Source of the DNA: Deltaproteobacteria bacterium
GTDB lineage: Bacteria > Myxococcota > Polyangia > Haliangiales > Haliangiaceae
DNA length: 26,057 nt
Assembly (NCBI GenBank): GCA_018262455.1
Contig: JAGSPR010000130.1
Location: 1 to 26,057 of the forward strand
Direction: 5' to 3'
The notes under the pieces are model-generated. The model was not told where the DNA came from, ran no database searches, and saw only the letters and a list, made by a program, of their open reading frames with translations. Position 1 is the first letter of the stretch. Every line of letters starts with the position of its first letter. Both the position numbers and the translations under genes were made by a program. Shown here in pieces: positions 1-7,196 of this stretch.

Positions 1-20
1 GATCGGTTGAGCTGAGCCTG

Positions 21-53
21 ACCGAGGGAGTGCCTAAACCATCCCTCGGTTTT
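21..53 (+). terminator. Rho-independent terminator
   Basis: A perfect 9-bp inverted repeat (ACCGAGGGA at 21-29, TCCCTCGGT at 42-50) with a 12-nt loop is followed by a short T tract (50-53). It probably ends a gene lying left of the window. Confidence 0.65.
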
Positions 54-239
54 CGCGTTCGGCAGTCGCGCGCGGAGTTGTCGTGCGGCGCGCCGAAGGT
101 CGGCCTCAACGGACGACCGCCCATCTGTGCTGCGCGCTCGCGGCGCTGGCGAGACTCGTCGAAGCGGCCGGCTGAGTCAGGGCGGCTGGCTTCGACCGCG
201 GTTGGCGGCCAGTCGTGAGCAGGGGAACGCGACCTTTGG

Positions 240-245
240 TACAGT
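240..245 (+). promoter_or_regulatory. -10 hexamer TACAGT, 5 nt before the ATG (leaderless-type)
   Basis: TACAGT fits TANNNT and ends 5 nt before the ATG at 251, so transcription would begin at or next to the start codon. No Shine-Dalgarno sequence is visible and no clear -35 box is seen. The same layout recurs before most promoter-proximal genes of the window. Confidence 0.45.
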
Positions 246-250
246 CGGCC

Positions 251-1825
251 ATGCGAATCTCGCTGCGCAAGGTCGTCGTGGTGGCAGTGGTGCTCGCAGC
301 GACGGTGGGTGCGAGCTGTCGAAAACGCTGGGACGGCTCCAACGAGGGCTTCATCCGCCCCATCGTCGGAAAGTCGACGATTGCCGACGTCCCGGTCGGC
401 ACGCGCTTCGAGTTCGGGCTCAAGCACCCGCCGGGTGCGCTGGTCGTCGCCGCGACCTCGACGCCGATGTGCCGGCGGGGCGCGTGGGGGGAGTACGAAA
501 ATGTCCTCGAGCGGTTCAGCACGGAGAATCCGTCTCAGCGGAAAACGGAAACGTGGCCCTATGGCTACTCCGAGGAGTGGCTCGACGAGGCGAAGCCATG
601 TCCGGGCGTGGCCTCGACGCCGCTAGCCGGGCGCGCGGTGCGCGTCGAGGCGCAGTTCGACTTCTTGGGTGACGCGCACATGTACTGGGACGGAACGACC
701 GGAGTCGATGGCCGCGCGAGCTTCGATGCGACGCTCGAGGGCGCGTTCGCGTGGACGTCCGCGTTCTGCGGCCGCGGGACGCTGCGGGTGCATGCCGTCG
801 CGCTGCCGGCTGAGCTTCCGACCGCTGGGACGCCGGACGACAAGCCGACGGCGCCGCGGGTGACCGAGAGTGGCGAGCTGATCGCCGAGCTGACCGCGCC
901 ACCGCGTTTCCCTTGGGGGCGCACCTCGTATCCGTTCCTGTTTGCGTCCAGCTGCTTGTATGGCGGCGGGCCCTCCGATGCGGCGAAGATCACGGCGGCG
1001 ATGGCGGTGTCGCCACCGGACACGCATCGCGCGATGGCGCTGAACGCGTGTCTGCGTGGAATCGGCGCGAGCTGTCGCGAGGCGTGCGCCGACGGCGACC
1101 CGCTCGGCTGTCACCGCGAGTGCAAGCACGGCGGCGGCATGGGCTGCGATGCGGTCGGTGTCGCGCTGCGCAATCGCGGCGGTCCCGGCGACGCGGCGCG
1201 CGCGGCCACTTACTTCGCGAAGGGCTGCGGCGCCGGAACCGCGAGCGCGTGTGGTCACCTCGCCGGCGCGCTCGAGCGCGGTGAGGGCGTCGCGGCAGAT
1301 CCGACCGCAGCGGCGGAGGCGGCGCGCGCCGCCTGCATCGGTGGTGATGGAGGAAGCTGTGCGATCGCCGCGGCGAACATGTCGGGCGGTGCCGCCCAGC
1401 TCGCTGCCTGCTTCCCGGACGCCGCACCGTCGAGTAGCTACGCGGCAGAGCCGGTGAGCTGCGACCGGTTCAATGGTGGTTGCACGTTGCCGTGGGCGAT
1501 CTTCTACAACGCGACCCGGCAATATCTGAAGAGCTGCGCCAAGAAGCCGACCGAATGGGTCACGCGCGATCTGTGCAAGCGACCGGATGGAACGACCGGG
1601 ACGTACATCAGTGCGCGCGGGTACGACTGCCCGGCCGACGAGCCTTCTCCGCCAGCGGTCACGGCCCCCGTCTTCACCAAGCTTGTCGACCAGTGGGGGA
1701 GTGACGATTCGAGGCTCGATCAGGCGGCGGTGGCGTCGCGGCCGGGGTGCACGCCCGATCGCTGCGAGTGCTTCATCGAGCTTTACTGCCGCGATCGACC
1801 GTGCAAGATCGTCCCGGCCTGCTGA
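251..1825 (+). CDS. Cys-rich lipoprotein with Sel1-like repeats
   Basis: This 524-aa protein starts with a lipoprotein signal: charged MRISLRK, a hydrophobic run, then a lipobox-like VGASC with the acylated Cys at about residue 21. It should be membrane-anchored outside the cytoplasm. Roughly residues 255-385 are Ala/Gly/Cys-rich with the spacing of Sel1-like helical repeats, for example AKGCGAGTASACGHLAGALE followed by GVAADPTAAAEAARAAC. The paired cysteines suggest disulphide-linked repeats as in Hcp-like proteins. The N-terminal ~200 residues and the Cys-rich C-terminus (ending CKIVPAC) are unrecognised. The ATG at 251 was preferred to an in-frame upstream start at 215 because it puts the signal peptide at the N-terminus and has a -10-like hexamer just before it. 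The substrate or partner is unknown; Sel1 repeats usually mediate protein binding. Confidence 0.75.
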   Translation: MRISLRKVVVVAVVLAATVGASCRKRWDGSNEGFIRPIVGKSTIADVPVGTRFEFGLKHPPGALVVAATSTPMCRRGAWGEYENVLERFSTENPSQRKTETWPYGYSEEWLDEAKPCPGVASTPLAGRAVRVEAQFDFLGDAHMYWDGTTGVDGRASFDATLEGAFAWTSAFCGRGTLRVHAVALPAELPTAGTPDDKPTAPRVTESGELIAELTAPPRFPWGRTSYPFLFASSCLYGGGPSDAAKITAAMAVSPPDTHRAMALNACLRGIGASCREACADGDPLGCHRECKHGGGMGCDAVGVALRNRGGPGDAARAATYFAKGCGAGTASACGHLAGALERGEGVAADPTAAAEAARAACIGGDGGSCAIAAANMSGGAAQLAACFPDAAPSSSYAAEPVSCDRFNGGCTLPWAIFYNATRQYLKSCAKKPTEWVTRDLCKRPDGTTGTYISARGYDCPADEPSPPAVTAPVFTKLVDQWGSDDSRLDQAAVASRPGCTPDRCECFIELYCRDRPCKIVPAC

Positions 1826-1884
1826 GCGGAGGCTCCGTCGAAGCTACTCGCCGCCGTCGTCGAGTATCGACCTCGAGCGGCCGC

Positions 1885-2076
1885 TCAAAGGAGTACCCGC
1901 TTGATGGCCGCGAGCTACTGCGGCAGCTCTTCGAGGACGAGACGGTGGTCCTGGTGCCGCTGCCCAAGCGCGTCTACCTCGCCAGGGGCGATCTGCTGCC
2001 GATGATGCTGATGTCGGCCCAGGCCGCGAAAAGTAAACACCGCCGATCCGGGGTCTCCGAATCGGCGGTGTTTAGC
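1885..2076 (+). pseudogene. 3' remnant A of a site-specific (serine-type) recombinase
   Basis: The frame reads a short stretch (DGRELLRQLFEDETVVLV, then YLARGDLLPMMLM) that matches the extreme C-terminal region of myxobacterial serine recombinases, where a GREALRRLF-like helix is followed by a two-stranded segment. It is collinear with remnant C at 6363-6832, which has RGRAMLLRWLHEGIIKVGI then YATCDLLPMIVL. No catalytic domain lies upstream; the intact gene at 251-1825 ends 60 nt earlier. As in remnant C, the frame continues through a terminator hairpin into a tRNA 3'-end sequence. The family assignment rests on pattern recall. The fragment is too short to be active. Confidence 0.55.
2027..2073 (-). 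terminator. Strong hairpin terminator beside a tRNA 3'-end remnant
   Basis: A perfect 13-bp inverted repeat (AAACACCGCCGAT at 2035-2047, ATCGGCGGTGTTT at 2061-2073) has a 13-nt loop. On the minus strand it is followed by TTTACTTTTCG, a usable U tract. It sits just downstream, in minus-strand sense, of the tRNA 3'-end copy at 2078-2091, as the fMet terminator does at 6763-6794. It could also act on the plus strand. Confidence 0.65.
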
Positions 2077-2077
2077 T

Positions 2078-2091
2078 GTAGTAGCGGGGGC
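2078..2091 (-). repeat. 14-bp copy of the tRNA-fMet 3' end (candidate att site)
   Basis: GTAGTAGCGGGGGC here is identical to 6810-6823, which is the acceptor 3' strand and first T-stem bases of the intact tRNA-fMet plus its flank. The rest of the tRNA is absent to the right. Together with recombinase tails on the left of both copies, this fits an attachment-site duplication bounding about 4.7 kb (2078-6823). Confidence 0.5.
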
Positions 2092-2260
2092 GCGATGTGC
2101 CGGTGTATCTATCGAGTTTTGCAGGCTTCTCGCGCTACCGCGCAAGTGATGGCGCTGTCCGCAAGCGCGCCGCCGGCGATGCCCTCGACCACTCGCGAGA
2201 TCCCGCGCGCGAGCAAGGAACTTGCTTCGGCGATGCCGTCTCCGCACCCTCGATCGAGCC

Positions 2261-2533
2261 ATGAGCGAAGCGCACGCGCTCGAGCCCGAGCCGCTGACCG
2301 AGCCGCTGACCTGGGCAGCGATCTGCGCGCGCTACCCCGACCAGTGGGTGGCGCTCGTCGAGATGGATTGGGACGATGAAGCCGGCTGGTTCACCGTGGC
2401 GCGAGTAGCTGGGCACGGGACGACTCGCCGCGCGCCGTTCGACCAGATGCGCGCCGCGGGGCTTACTTACGAAACCGTCGGCCACTTCTTCACGGGGCGC
2501 ATCCGTCCCCATGCTCTCAACTTCGTGCGCTGA
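2261..2533 (+). CDS. Small acidic protein paired with a protease-like gene
   Basis: This 90-residue protein begins MSEAHALEPEP and contains WVALVEMDWDDEAGWFTVARVAGHG. I recognise it only as a type of small ORF seen upstream of retropepsin-like genes in myxobacteria, and its function is unknown. It has no signal peptide or membrane segment. The ATG at 2261 was chosen because residues encoded upstream in the same frame are unlike the rest. Its stop is 6 nt before the GTG of the next gene, so the two are probably cotranscribed. It may represent an antitoxin-like or inhibitor partner, but nothing in the sequence proves that. Confidence 0.6.
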   Translation: MSEAHALEPEPLTEPLTWAAICARYPDQWVALVEMDWDDEAGWFTVARVAGHGTTRRAPFDQMRAAGLTYETVGHFFTGRIRPHALNFVR

Positions 2534-2539
2534 GGCGTC

Positions 2540-2952
2540 GTGACCGTGACCGCGAAGGTCGTGTCCTTTGATCCCGATGATGACCTGATCATCGTCACGT
2601 CGCGCGTGTATGGGAAGCACAGCAGCCGCCGGGTCACGCTTGCGCTCGACACCGCCGCCTCGCACACGCACGTCACGCCCGATATCATCGAGCGCTCGGC
2701 TACAGCCCGGCCGAGGGCGAAGCGATCACCTCGGCGCGCTCGGCGATCGGCAAGGAGCCAGGCTACATCCTGCGCGTGCAGCGCTTCGAGTCGCTGGGCT
2801 TCGGCTTCGACGACTTCTCGATCCACGTTCACGACCTTCCCGCCGGGTTCGGGATCGACGGCCTGCTCGAACTGAGCTTCCTCAAGCGATTCAACTACGA
2901 GATCCGCTCGATCGAGGGACGGCTCCTCGTCGAGCGCGCAACCGGGATCTGA
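2540..2952 (+). pseudogene. Retropepsin-like aspartic protease, frameshifted
   Basis: The frame starting at GTG 2540 gives MTVTAKVVSFDPDDD and a retropepsin-type active-site strand, TLALDTAASHTHV, with DTA instead of the usual DTG. After DIIE (about 2690-2700) the sensible reading moves to another frame, giving LGYSPAEGEAITSARSAIG, later DLPAGFGIDGLLELSFLKRF, and the stop at 2950-2952. The GIDGLL...FL block is the typical second half of small clan AA aspartic proteases, and the whole reads as about 138 residues. Loss of one C in the GAGCGCTCGG region explains the shift. It may be a real pseudogene or a sequencing error. The preceding small gene is 6 nt upstream. Confidence 0.65.
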
Positions 2953-2991
2953 AACGCTGATCGGTTTGAAACGAGACCGTCGCTGTTTCAG
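2949..2991 (+). terminator. Imperfect hairpin over the protease stop codon
   Basis: CTGAAAC (2949-2955) pairs with GTTTCAG (2985-2991), and the inner bases can pair with bulges. It overlaps the TGA of the protease-like gene. There is no T tract, so termination is uncertain. Confidence 0.25.
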
Positions 2992-3056
2992 CCACGTGTG
3001 CGCTCGTCCACTTACGCCGATCAGAATTCGATCATTTCGATCAATTGTCGACCTCG

Positions 3057-3077
3057 TCAGCACGACGCTCGTGCTGA
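3057..3077. other. Perfect 9-bp hairpin in an AT-richer gap
   Basis: TCAGCACGA (3057-3065) and TCGTGCTGA (3069-3077) are perfect inverted repeats around a CGC loop. Just to the left are three spaced GATCA/GATCAT motifs in an unusually AT-rich stretch (3018-3048). It could be an operator, a recombination site or a structured RNA. No T tract supports a terminator. Confidence 0.4.
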
Positions 3078-3134
3078 TCCATCGCACCGCGGTTGGGCTT
3101 CGAAGGATCCAACCGAGGTCGGTGCGATCTCGGC

Positions 3135-3438
3135 GCGTCAGTGCGCGACGCCAACGTCGGTCCGCTCGCGCGCGGCCGTCCTCACGTGCTCCGATCAGGT
3201 CGAGCGGTCCTTGAGCAAGCGCCGCCGCTGCTCTCGGGCGGATTCCGGGCCTGCTTGAGCCTCTCGTCGAGATCCCGCACCTGGGTCTCGACCTCGTCGA
3301 TGCTGGGCAATCGGAGCGCTGGCGCGCCGCTTCCTCGGCCTCCCGTTCCTGGGTCGCGACGTCGCGAGCTCTCAGCGTCGTCACGATGTACTGGGCTTGA
3401 TCCACTCCCGTGGACGGTTTGCTTACGCCCTGGCCCAT
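3135..3438 (-). pseudogene. Decayed recombinase tail (remnant D)
   Basis: Read on the minus strand, pieces in three frames line up in order with the recombinase tail at 6363-6832. They are VDQAQYIVTTLRARDVATQE and EREAEEAARQR (about 3408-3316), LPSIDEVETQVRDLDERLKQ (3310-3251), PESAREQRRRLLKD (about 3249-3208) and DLIGAREDGRARAD (about 3200-3160). The corresponding intact pieces are DYVVSTMHDLEAFARTEKEE and LPSLDELAALATNLE. At least three frameshifts separate the pieces, so this is an old, inactive copy. Nothing resembling the catalytic domain is seen upstream. The surrounding 2953-3525 gap has no other convincing gene. Confidence 0.5.
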
Positions 3439-3512
3439 GCAGCGAAGTCAGCTCCCGTCGTTGGCGTCGGCCGAGTCTTGGCACGGGACGCCATCGCGGA
3501 TCGCGAGTGACC

Positions 3513-3518
3513 TAGGAT
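3513..3518 (+). promoter_or_regulatory. -10 hexamer TAGGAT, 7 nt before the ATG
   Basis: TAGGAT fits TANNNT and ends 7 nt before the ATG at 3526. A GGGG run lies between them, so a very short leader with weak ribosome binding is also possible, especially if the second ATG (3532) is used. Confidence 0.4.
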
Positions 3519-3525
3519 AGGGGTC

Positions 3526-5031
3526 ATGGGGATGACACGGCTTGCTGTAGGGCTTTCCTGCGTGCTGAGCGTTGCAGCCGTTGGCCGCGCGCGGGGCGAG
3601 AAGGTCGAGAGCTTCAAGATCCACGACGAGCCACACACCGTCGTGCTCCCCGAGCGCTGGACGATGCGCGCCGACTACGACGGTGCCTACTTCACAAACA
3701 CGACGTACTCGATCATCGTGCGCGCCAGTGCGGTGACGCGAGTCGCCCCGGAGCACCGGGTGGCGGCCGCGCAACAGCGAGTGAAGTCGGACCTTGACAA
3801 GATCGAGGTGGAGATCAGGGGCAAGAGGAGGATGTATCGCGAGTTGAAGTTCGAACCTCGGTACACGCCACGGGCGTTCACGTTCGCCGGCGTTCCAGGC
3901 GCGCTGGGAGTTGTGGCGTGGGGTTCGTTCACGGATGCCGGACCGAATCTGGAGAAGTGGGGTGTTCGCACCGAGGCAGTGATCGTGGCGATCTCCGAGA
4001 CGACGCTCTACACGGTGACGTTCTCGGCTGTGGTGGATCAAGACCACGAGGTCTTCAAGATCGTGAGCTCGATCAAGCCGGCGTCGGTCGCGCCGGACGC
4101 GGTCAAACCGGTCACGCCTGTCACGCCTGCGGGGATCAAGCCAGCGCAGCGGGTCGTCCCGCCGCCGGATGGCGAATGGGTCGATGTGAACGTCAGCGCG
4201 ATCAAACAGGACTTCTACGACGTCTGGGGATCGGGACGGACGATGTTCGTCGCCAGCAGCACGGGTGTGTATCGGAGTGACGACGGAGGCACGACCTGGA
4301 CATCCAGCCTGCCAGGCAAGCGGATCAAGCGAATCTGGGGGAACTCGAAGAACGACGTCTACGCCGTCGGTGTGGGCAGCGGCATCCAGCGCTCGCGCGA
4401 CGGTGGGAAGACCTGGCAGGAGCTCGCGGCGCCCCTGGTGGCGGCCGTGAGCACCGAGCTCGGGGCAACCGCTGCATTACTGGATGTGTGGTCGAACGGC
4501 GCCCACGTCTATGTGGTAGGCGAGCGTGGCCTCGTCCTTCACAGCGCGGACCAGGGCGCGACGTTCACGCGGCTCGACATCCGCTCGGCCGCGTCGCTCG
4601 AGGGCGTGTGGGGCAACAAGGATGGCGTGTTCGTCGTTGGCAGCGGTGGGCTGATCGCGATCAGCAGTGATGACGGGAAGACCTGGCGTACGGCGACCAC
4701 CCCGACGAGGCAGTCGGTCTGGGACGTGTGGGGCAGCGGCGCCCACGACATCTACGCGGCCGACGACGCGGGGCTGCTGCACGGCACGGCCGACGGTGCG
4801 TGGACCGCGATCGCGCTGCCAGTCAAAGGCGGGGTGACGCGGATCTGGGGCTCCTCGGCGAAGGACTTCTACTGCGTGGTCGATGCGAAGTCGCTGCTGC
4901 GCACGCGCGATGGAGGGAAGACCTGGGTCGACACCAAGTTCCAGTCGGATCCGCTGATCTATGGTCTCTGGGGCCCCGCGCCGGATGACCTGTTCTTCGT
5001 CGGCAGCGAAACCGTGCGGCACGGCAAGTAG
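3526..5031 (+). CDS. Secreted WG/Asp-box beta-propeller protein
   Basis: This 501-aa protein has a cleavable signal peptide (hydrophobic to about residue 20, cut near ARG-EK), so it acts outside the cytoplasm. Residues ~25-190 form an alpha/beta module (LPERWTMRADYDGAYF start, VFKIVSSIKPASV end) that resembles PsbP/DcrB-like folds; this is inference. After a Pro/Val-rich linker, residues ~215-500 hold seven repeats with a D/R-x-WG core, such as DVWGSG, RIWGNSKNDVYAVG and GLWGPAPDDLFFVG. Most are followed by an Asp-box such as SDDGGTTW, SRDGGKTW or TRDGGKTW. Seven units predict a seven-bladed propeller of the BNR/Ycf48-like type common in myxobacterial surface proteins. The gene stands alone between two recombinase remnants, so it may be island cargo. 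No enzymatic residue pattern was identified. Confidence 0.8.
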   Translation: MGMTRLAVGLSCVLSVAAVGRARGEKVESFKIHDEPHTVVLPERWTMRADYDGAYFTNTTYSIIVRASAVTRVAPEHRVAAAQQRVKSDLDKIEVEIRGKRRMYRELKFEPRYTPRAFTFAGVPGALGVVAWGSFTDAGPNLEKWGVRTEAVIVAISETTLYTVTFSAVVDQDHEVFKIVSSIKPASVAPDAVKPVTPVTPAGIKPAQRVVPPPDGEWVDVNVSAIKQDFYDVWGSGRTMFVASSTGVYRSDDGGTTWTSSLPGKRIKRIWGNSKNDVYAVGVGSGIQRSRDGGKTWQELAAPLVAAVSTELGATAALLDVWSNGAHVYVVGERGLVLHSADQGATFTRLDIRSAASLEGVWGNKDGVFVVGSGGLIAISSDDGKTWRTATTPTRQSVWDVWGSGAHDIYAADDAGLLHGTADGAWTAIALPVKGGVTRIWGSSAKDFYCVVDAKSLLRTRDGGKTWVDTKFQSDPLIYGLWGPAPDDLFFVGSETVRHGK

Positions 5032-5061
5032 ACCTCGGCGCGCGGGGTGTCCACCGAGGTC
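5031..5061 (+). terminator. Hairpin directly after the propeller gene
   Basis: GACCTCGG (5031-5038) pairs perfectly with CCGAGGTC (5054-5061), starting at the last base of the stop codon. There is no T tract. Its right edge is also the left edge of the long direct repeat. Confidence 0.35.
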
Positions 5062-5256
5062 GCGACGAACCTGGAGGCCTGCATGATGGCGGACGTCGAG
5101 CGCGGCCGGGCCATGCTGCTCCGCTGGCTCCACGAAGGGATCATCAAGGTCGGGATCGAGCCCGAGGGTCCGTTCGCGACCTGCGACCTGCGACCTGCTT
5201 CCGATGATCGTTCTGACCGATGCGGACACCCGAAAACGAAAAATCCCTGGAGGCAG
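5062..5256 (+). pseudogene. Recombinase tail remnant B (left copy of a direct repeat)
   Basis: This segment is nearly identical to 6593-6780: three substitutions plus one 7-nt insertion. It encodes the same C-terminal recombinase piece (ATNLEACMMADVERGRAM, HEGIIKVGIEPEGP) until a tandem GCGACCT motif, present three times here but only twice in the right copy. The extra unit shifts the frame, so the LLPMIVL ending is lost. The copy stops halfway through the terminator hairpin (…CCCTGGAGGCAG) and runs into unrelated sequence. It is a clear duplication product with no upstream catalytic domain. The gap up to 5456 encodes a short Arg/Glu-rich, coiled-coil-like stretch of unknown origin. Confidence 0.75.
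5062..5256 (+). repeat. Direct repeat, left copy
   Basis: This 195-nt copy matches 6593-6780. It differs at three bases and by one extra GCGACCT unit. The two copies bracket about 1.3 kb containing one gene. Confidence 0.85.
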
Positions 5257-5456
5257 GACGCCGAGCTGCAACGCTCGAGGAGCCAGCTCGCGACCCGCGA
5301 GCGCGAGCTCGCCGACGCCGAGAGCGACTGCGCCAAGCCCAGCAGGCGTCGATGAGCCGCGCATATCGACCGTCCTATCCTCGACCGGGGGCGCTGGTAC
5401 GCTGGATCCCGCGCAACGGCTTGCGCCCCGGGGCGGTATGCGCTGAACCTTCGCGC

Positions 5457-6335
5457 ATGGAGTGGATCATCCGGGGTGGCGGGCGCGTGTCCATCCACGT
5501 GCCCGCACCGCAATGGGTCTACGGCGACGAGAAGTTCGAGAGCCTTGCCTTGGTACAGGTCGAGCGCCGCGCCATCGAGGCGCTGTGGGCGATCCGCAAC
5601 CAACCAGCGCGCTTGGCGAGTTTTGTCCTCGAACATAGCCGCGAGCATGTCGACCGAGAGCTCGCCCGCCGGGATGCGGTTGACGTGGACGTGTTCGCCG
5701 ACACCATGGCGTATGTCGAGGCCTCACTTCCGGGCATCCTCGAACCCTCACGCATCGATCGTGCCTGTGTGCCCGTGCTCGCTTGGTGCGAGCTCGTGTA
5801 CCACGTCCGACGGTGCCGGGAGATGCGGAGGGTGTGCGAGGCGACCGGCAGCCCCGTCCCCGGCATCCTGCTCGACATCGAACACCAGCGCATCGACGAG
5901 TTGCTGGCGGTGCTCGAGCGACCCGAGCGCGCCACCTTCGGGGCCGGTTACGATTCGCGTCACGGGCTGCTCGGGGAAGCCATCGCCTACACCGCCTGCC
6001 GACCCCTCGTCGACCAGGGACTGCGCGAGGGCATCGAAGACCTGTCACGGCGCGCCCACGCCGTGTTGACCCGCAAACCCTCGGCGCGCGCGCTCGTGGC
6101 GCACGAAAAGTTCTGGGTGATCGAGCACGCCGATGCGCTGCGGCTTGCCGAGCAGCTGGCCGTCTTCGTGTCCGACCACGAGCACCTCGGGCCTTGGCTC
6201 GAGACGCTGCGCAGGCTCGACGGCGTGCACCTGATGTCGACGGCGAAGTGGAAGGACTTCGTGCTCGTCGAGGGGTTCAGCCTCAAGCCATCCGACCTGC
6301 ACGGCGTGCTGCGCGTCGTTCCCGACAGCGACTGA
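5457..6335 (+). CDS. Unknown 292-aa protein between the direct repeats
   Basis: I do not recognise this protein. From the ATG at 5457 (MEWIIRGGGRVSIHVPAP) it reads 292 residues, largely helical, rich in Arg, Glu, Leu and Ala, with no signal peptide or membrane segment, so it is probably cytoplasmic. Visible islands include YGDEKFESLALVQVERRAIE, REMRRVCEATGSPVPGILLD and a C-terminal TAKWKDFVLVEGFSLKPSDL. The frame is open further upstream (ATG at 5352 and earlier). That upstream part is low-complexity, and sequence from 5220 belongs to the direct repeat, so the later start was preferred. No ribosome-binding site is obvious. The codon pattern (strong third-position GC, long open frame) supports a real gene. 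Its place between two copies of a recombinase tail makes it likely cargo of a small mobile segment. Confidence 0.65.
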   Translation: MEWIIRGGGRVSIHVPAPQWVYGDEKFESLALVQVERRAIEALWAIRNQPARLASFVLEHSREHVDRELARRDAVDVDVFADTMAYVEASLPGILEPSRIDRACVPVLAWCELVYHVRRCREMRRVCEATGSPVPGILLDIEHQRIDELLAVLERPERATFGAGYDSRHGLLGEAIAYTACRPLVDQGLREGIEDLSRRAHAVLTRKPSARALVAHEKFWVIEHADALRLAEQLAVFVSDHEHLGPWLETLRRLDGVHLMSTAKWKDFVLVEGFSLKPSDLHGVLRVVPDSD

Positions 6336-6360
6336 GCCGAGGTAGGCCTGACGTCACGTC

Positions 6361-6378
6361 CCGGGTCAACCGACCCGG
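6361..6378 (+). terminator. GC-rich hairpin after the unknown gene
   Basis: CCGGGTC (6361-6367), loop AACC, GACCCGG (6372-6378): a perfect 7-bp stem 25 nt after the stop at 6335, just before the recombinase tail. There is no T tract, so it is a weak candidate. Confidence 0.3.
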
Positions 6379-6592
6379 ATCGCTGGTAAGCCGTGACCGG
6401 CTACGCCGCACCGAAGACAAGATCCGCGGCCTGATCGAGTTCATCGCCACGGGAGACCGCTCGGACTACGTCGTGTCCACGATGCACGACCTCGAGGCGT
6501 TCGCCCGGACCGAGAAGGAAGAGATCGCGCGGCTGGTCGAGGAGGCCCGGAAGCCGGTCTATCTGCCGAGCCTGGACGAGCTGGCGGCCCTG

Positions 6593-6780
6593 GCGACGAA
6601 CCTGGAGGCCTGCATGATGGCGGACGTCGAGCGCGGCCGGGCCATGCTGCTCCGCTGGCTCCACGAAGGGATCATCAAGGTCGGGATCGGGCCCGAGGGT
6701 CCGTACGCGACCTGCGACCTGCTTCCGATGATCGTTCTTACCGATGCGGACACCCGAAAACGAAAAATCCCTGGAGGCAG
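6593..6780 (+). repeat. Direct repeat, right copy
   Basis: This 188-nt copy matches 5062-5256. It has two GCGACCT units where the left copy has three and keeps an open frame. Its right end falls inside the loop of the tRNA-fMet terminator. Confidence 0.85.
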
Positions 6781-6794
6781 CACCTCCAAGGATT
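6763..6794 (-). terminator. tRNA-fMet terminator
   Basis: On the minus strand AATCCTTGGAGG (6794-6783) pairs with CCTCCAGGGATT (6777-6766) around a 5-nt loop, with one G·T pair. It is followed by TTT CG and further T residues. It lies 20 nt after the tRNA 3' end. Confidence 0.75.
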
Positions 6795-6813
6795 TCAAGT
6801 TGTTCGCAAGTAG

Positions 6814-6887
<74 letters not shown>

Positions 6888-7183
6888 TCAAGGGATAACG
6901 TTCATCCGAGTTGTCAGTCGTCAGGAGGCCTGCCGACGAGCACCTTGTGCCACGGGCTCGCAGGTACGTCAAGCCCTGAGCGGTCAGGGGTCCTCCTTTT
7001 GCGCGGGTGATCTCGCCAGGATGCGTGGCTGCCGCAGGCCTGGCGGGTCCAGTGCAAGCCCGTGATCGTGCGTGCGCGGGCTCGGTGCGGATCGGCGGTG
7101 AGCGCTGACGTCGGGCCGTGCGCCGGAGCATGGGGAGGACTGCACGGACGCGGCGCCCGCGGCGAGGGAGCCGCGGCATCTCG
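6888..7183. other. Intergenic region without a recognised gene
   Basis: About 300 nt lie between the 5' end of the minus-strand tRNA-fMet and the promoter of the plus-strand membrane protein. The tRNA promoter must lie in its left part (a TTATCC-like box ends a few bases before the tRNA), but I cannot fix a -35. No convincing coding frame was found on either strand. Confidence 0.4.
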
Positions 7184-7189
7184 TATGCA
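7184..7189 (+). promoter_or_regulatory. -10-like hexamer TATGCA, 7 nt before the ATG
   Basis: TATGCA ends 7 nt before the ATG at 7197 and nearly repeats the TATGCT found before the genes at 16606 and 18722. It supports the choice of 7197 over the ATG at 7185, which would overlap this box. Confidence 0.35.
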
Positions 7190-7196
7190 AAGTCGC

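Noticed and set aside
2078..2160. A complete second tRNA gene
   Set aside because: Only 14 bp match the tRNA 3' end; no T-loop, anticodon arm or D arm can be drawn to the right of it.
5257..5355. Arg/Glu-rich coiled-coil-like stretch as the start of an IS66-type transposase
   Set aside because: It is too short, split between frames and has no transposase motif; composition alone is not evidence.
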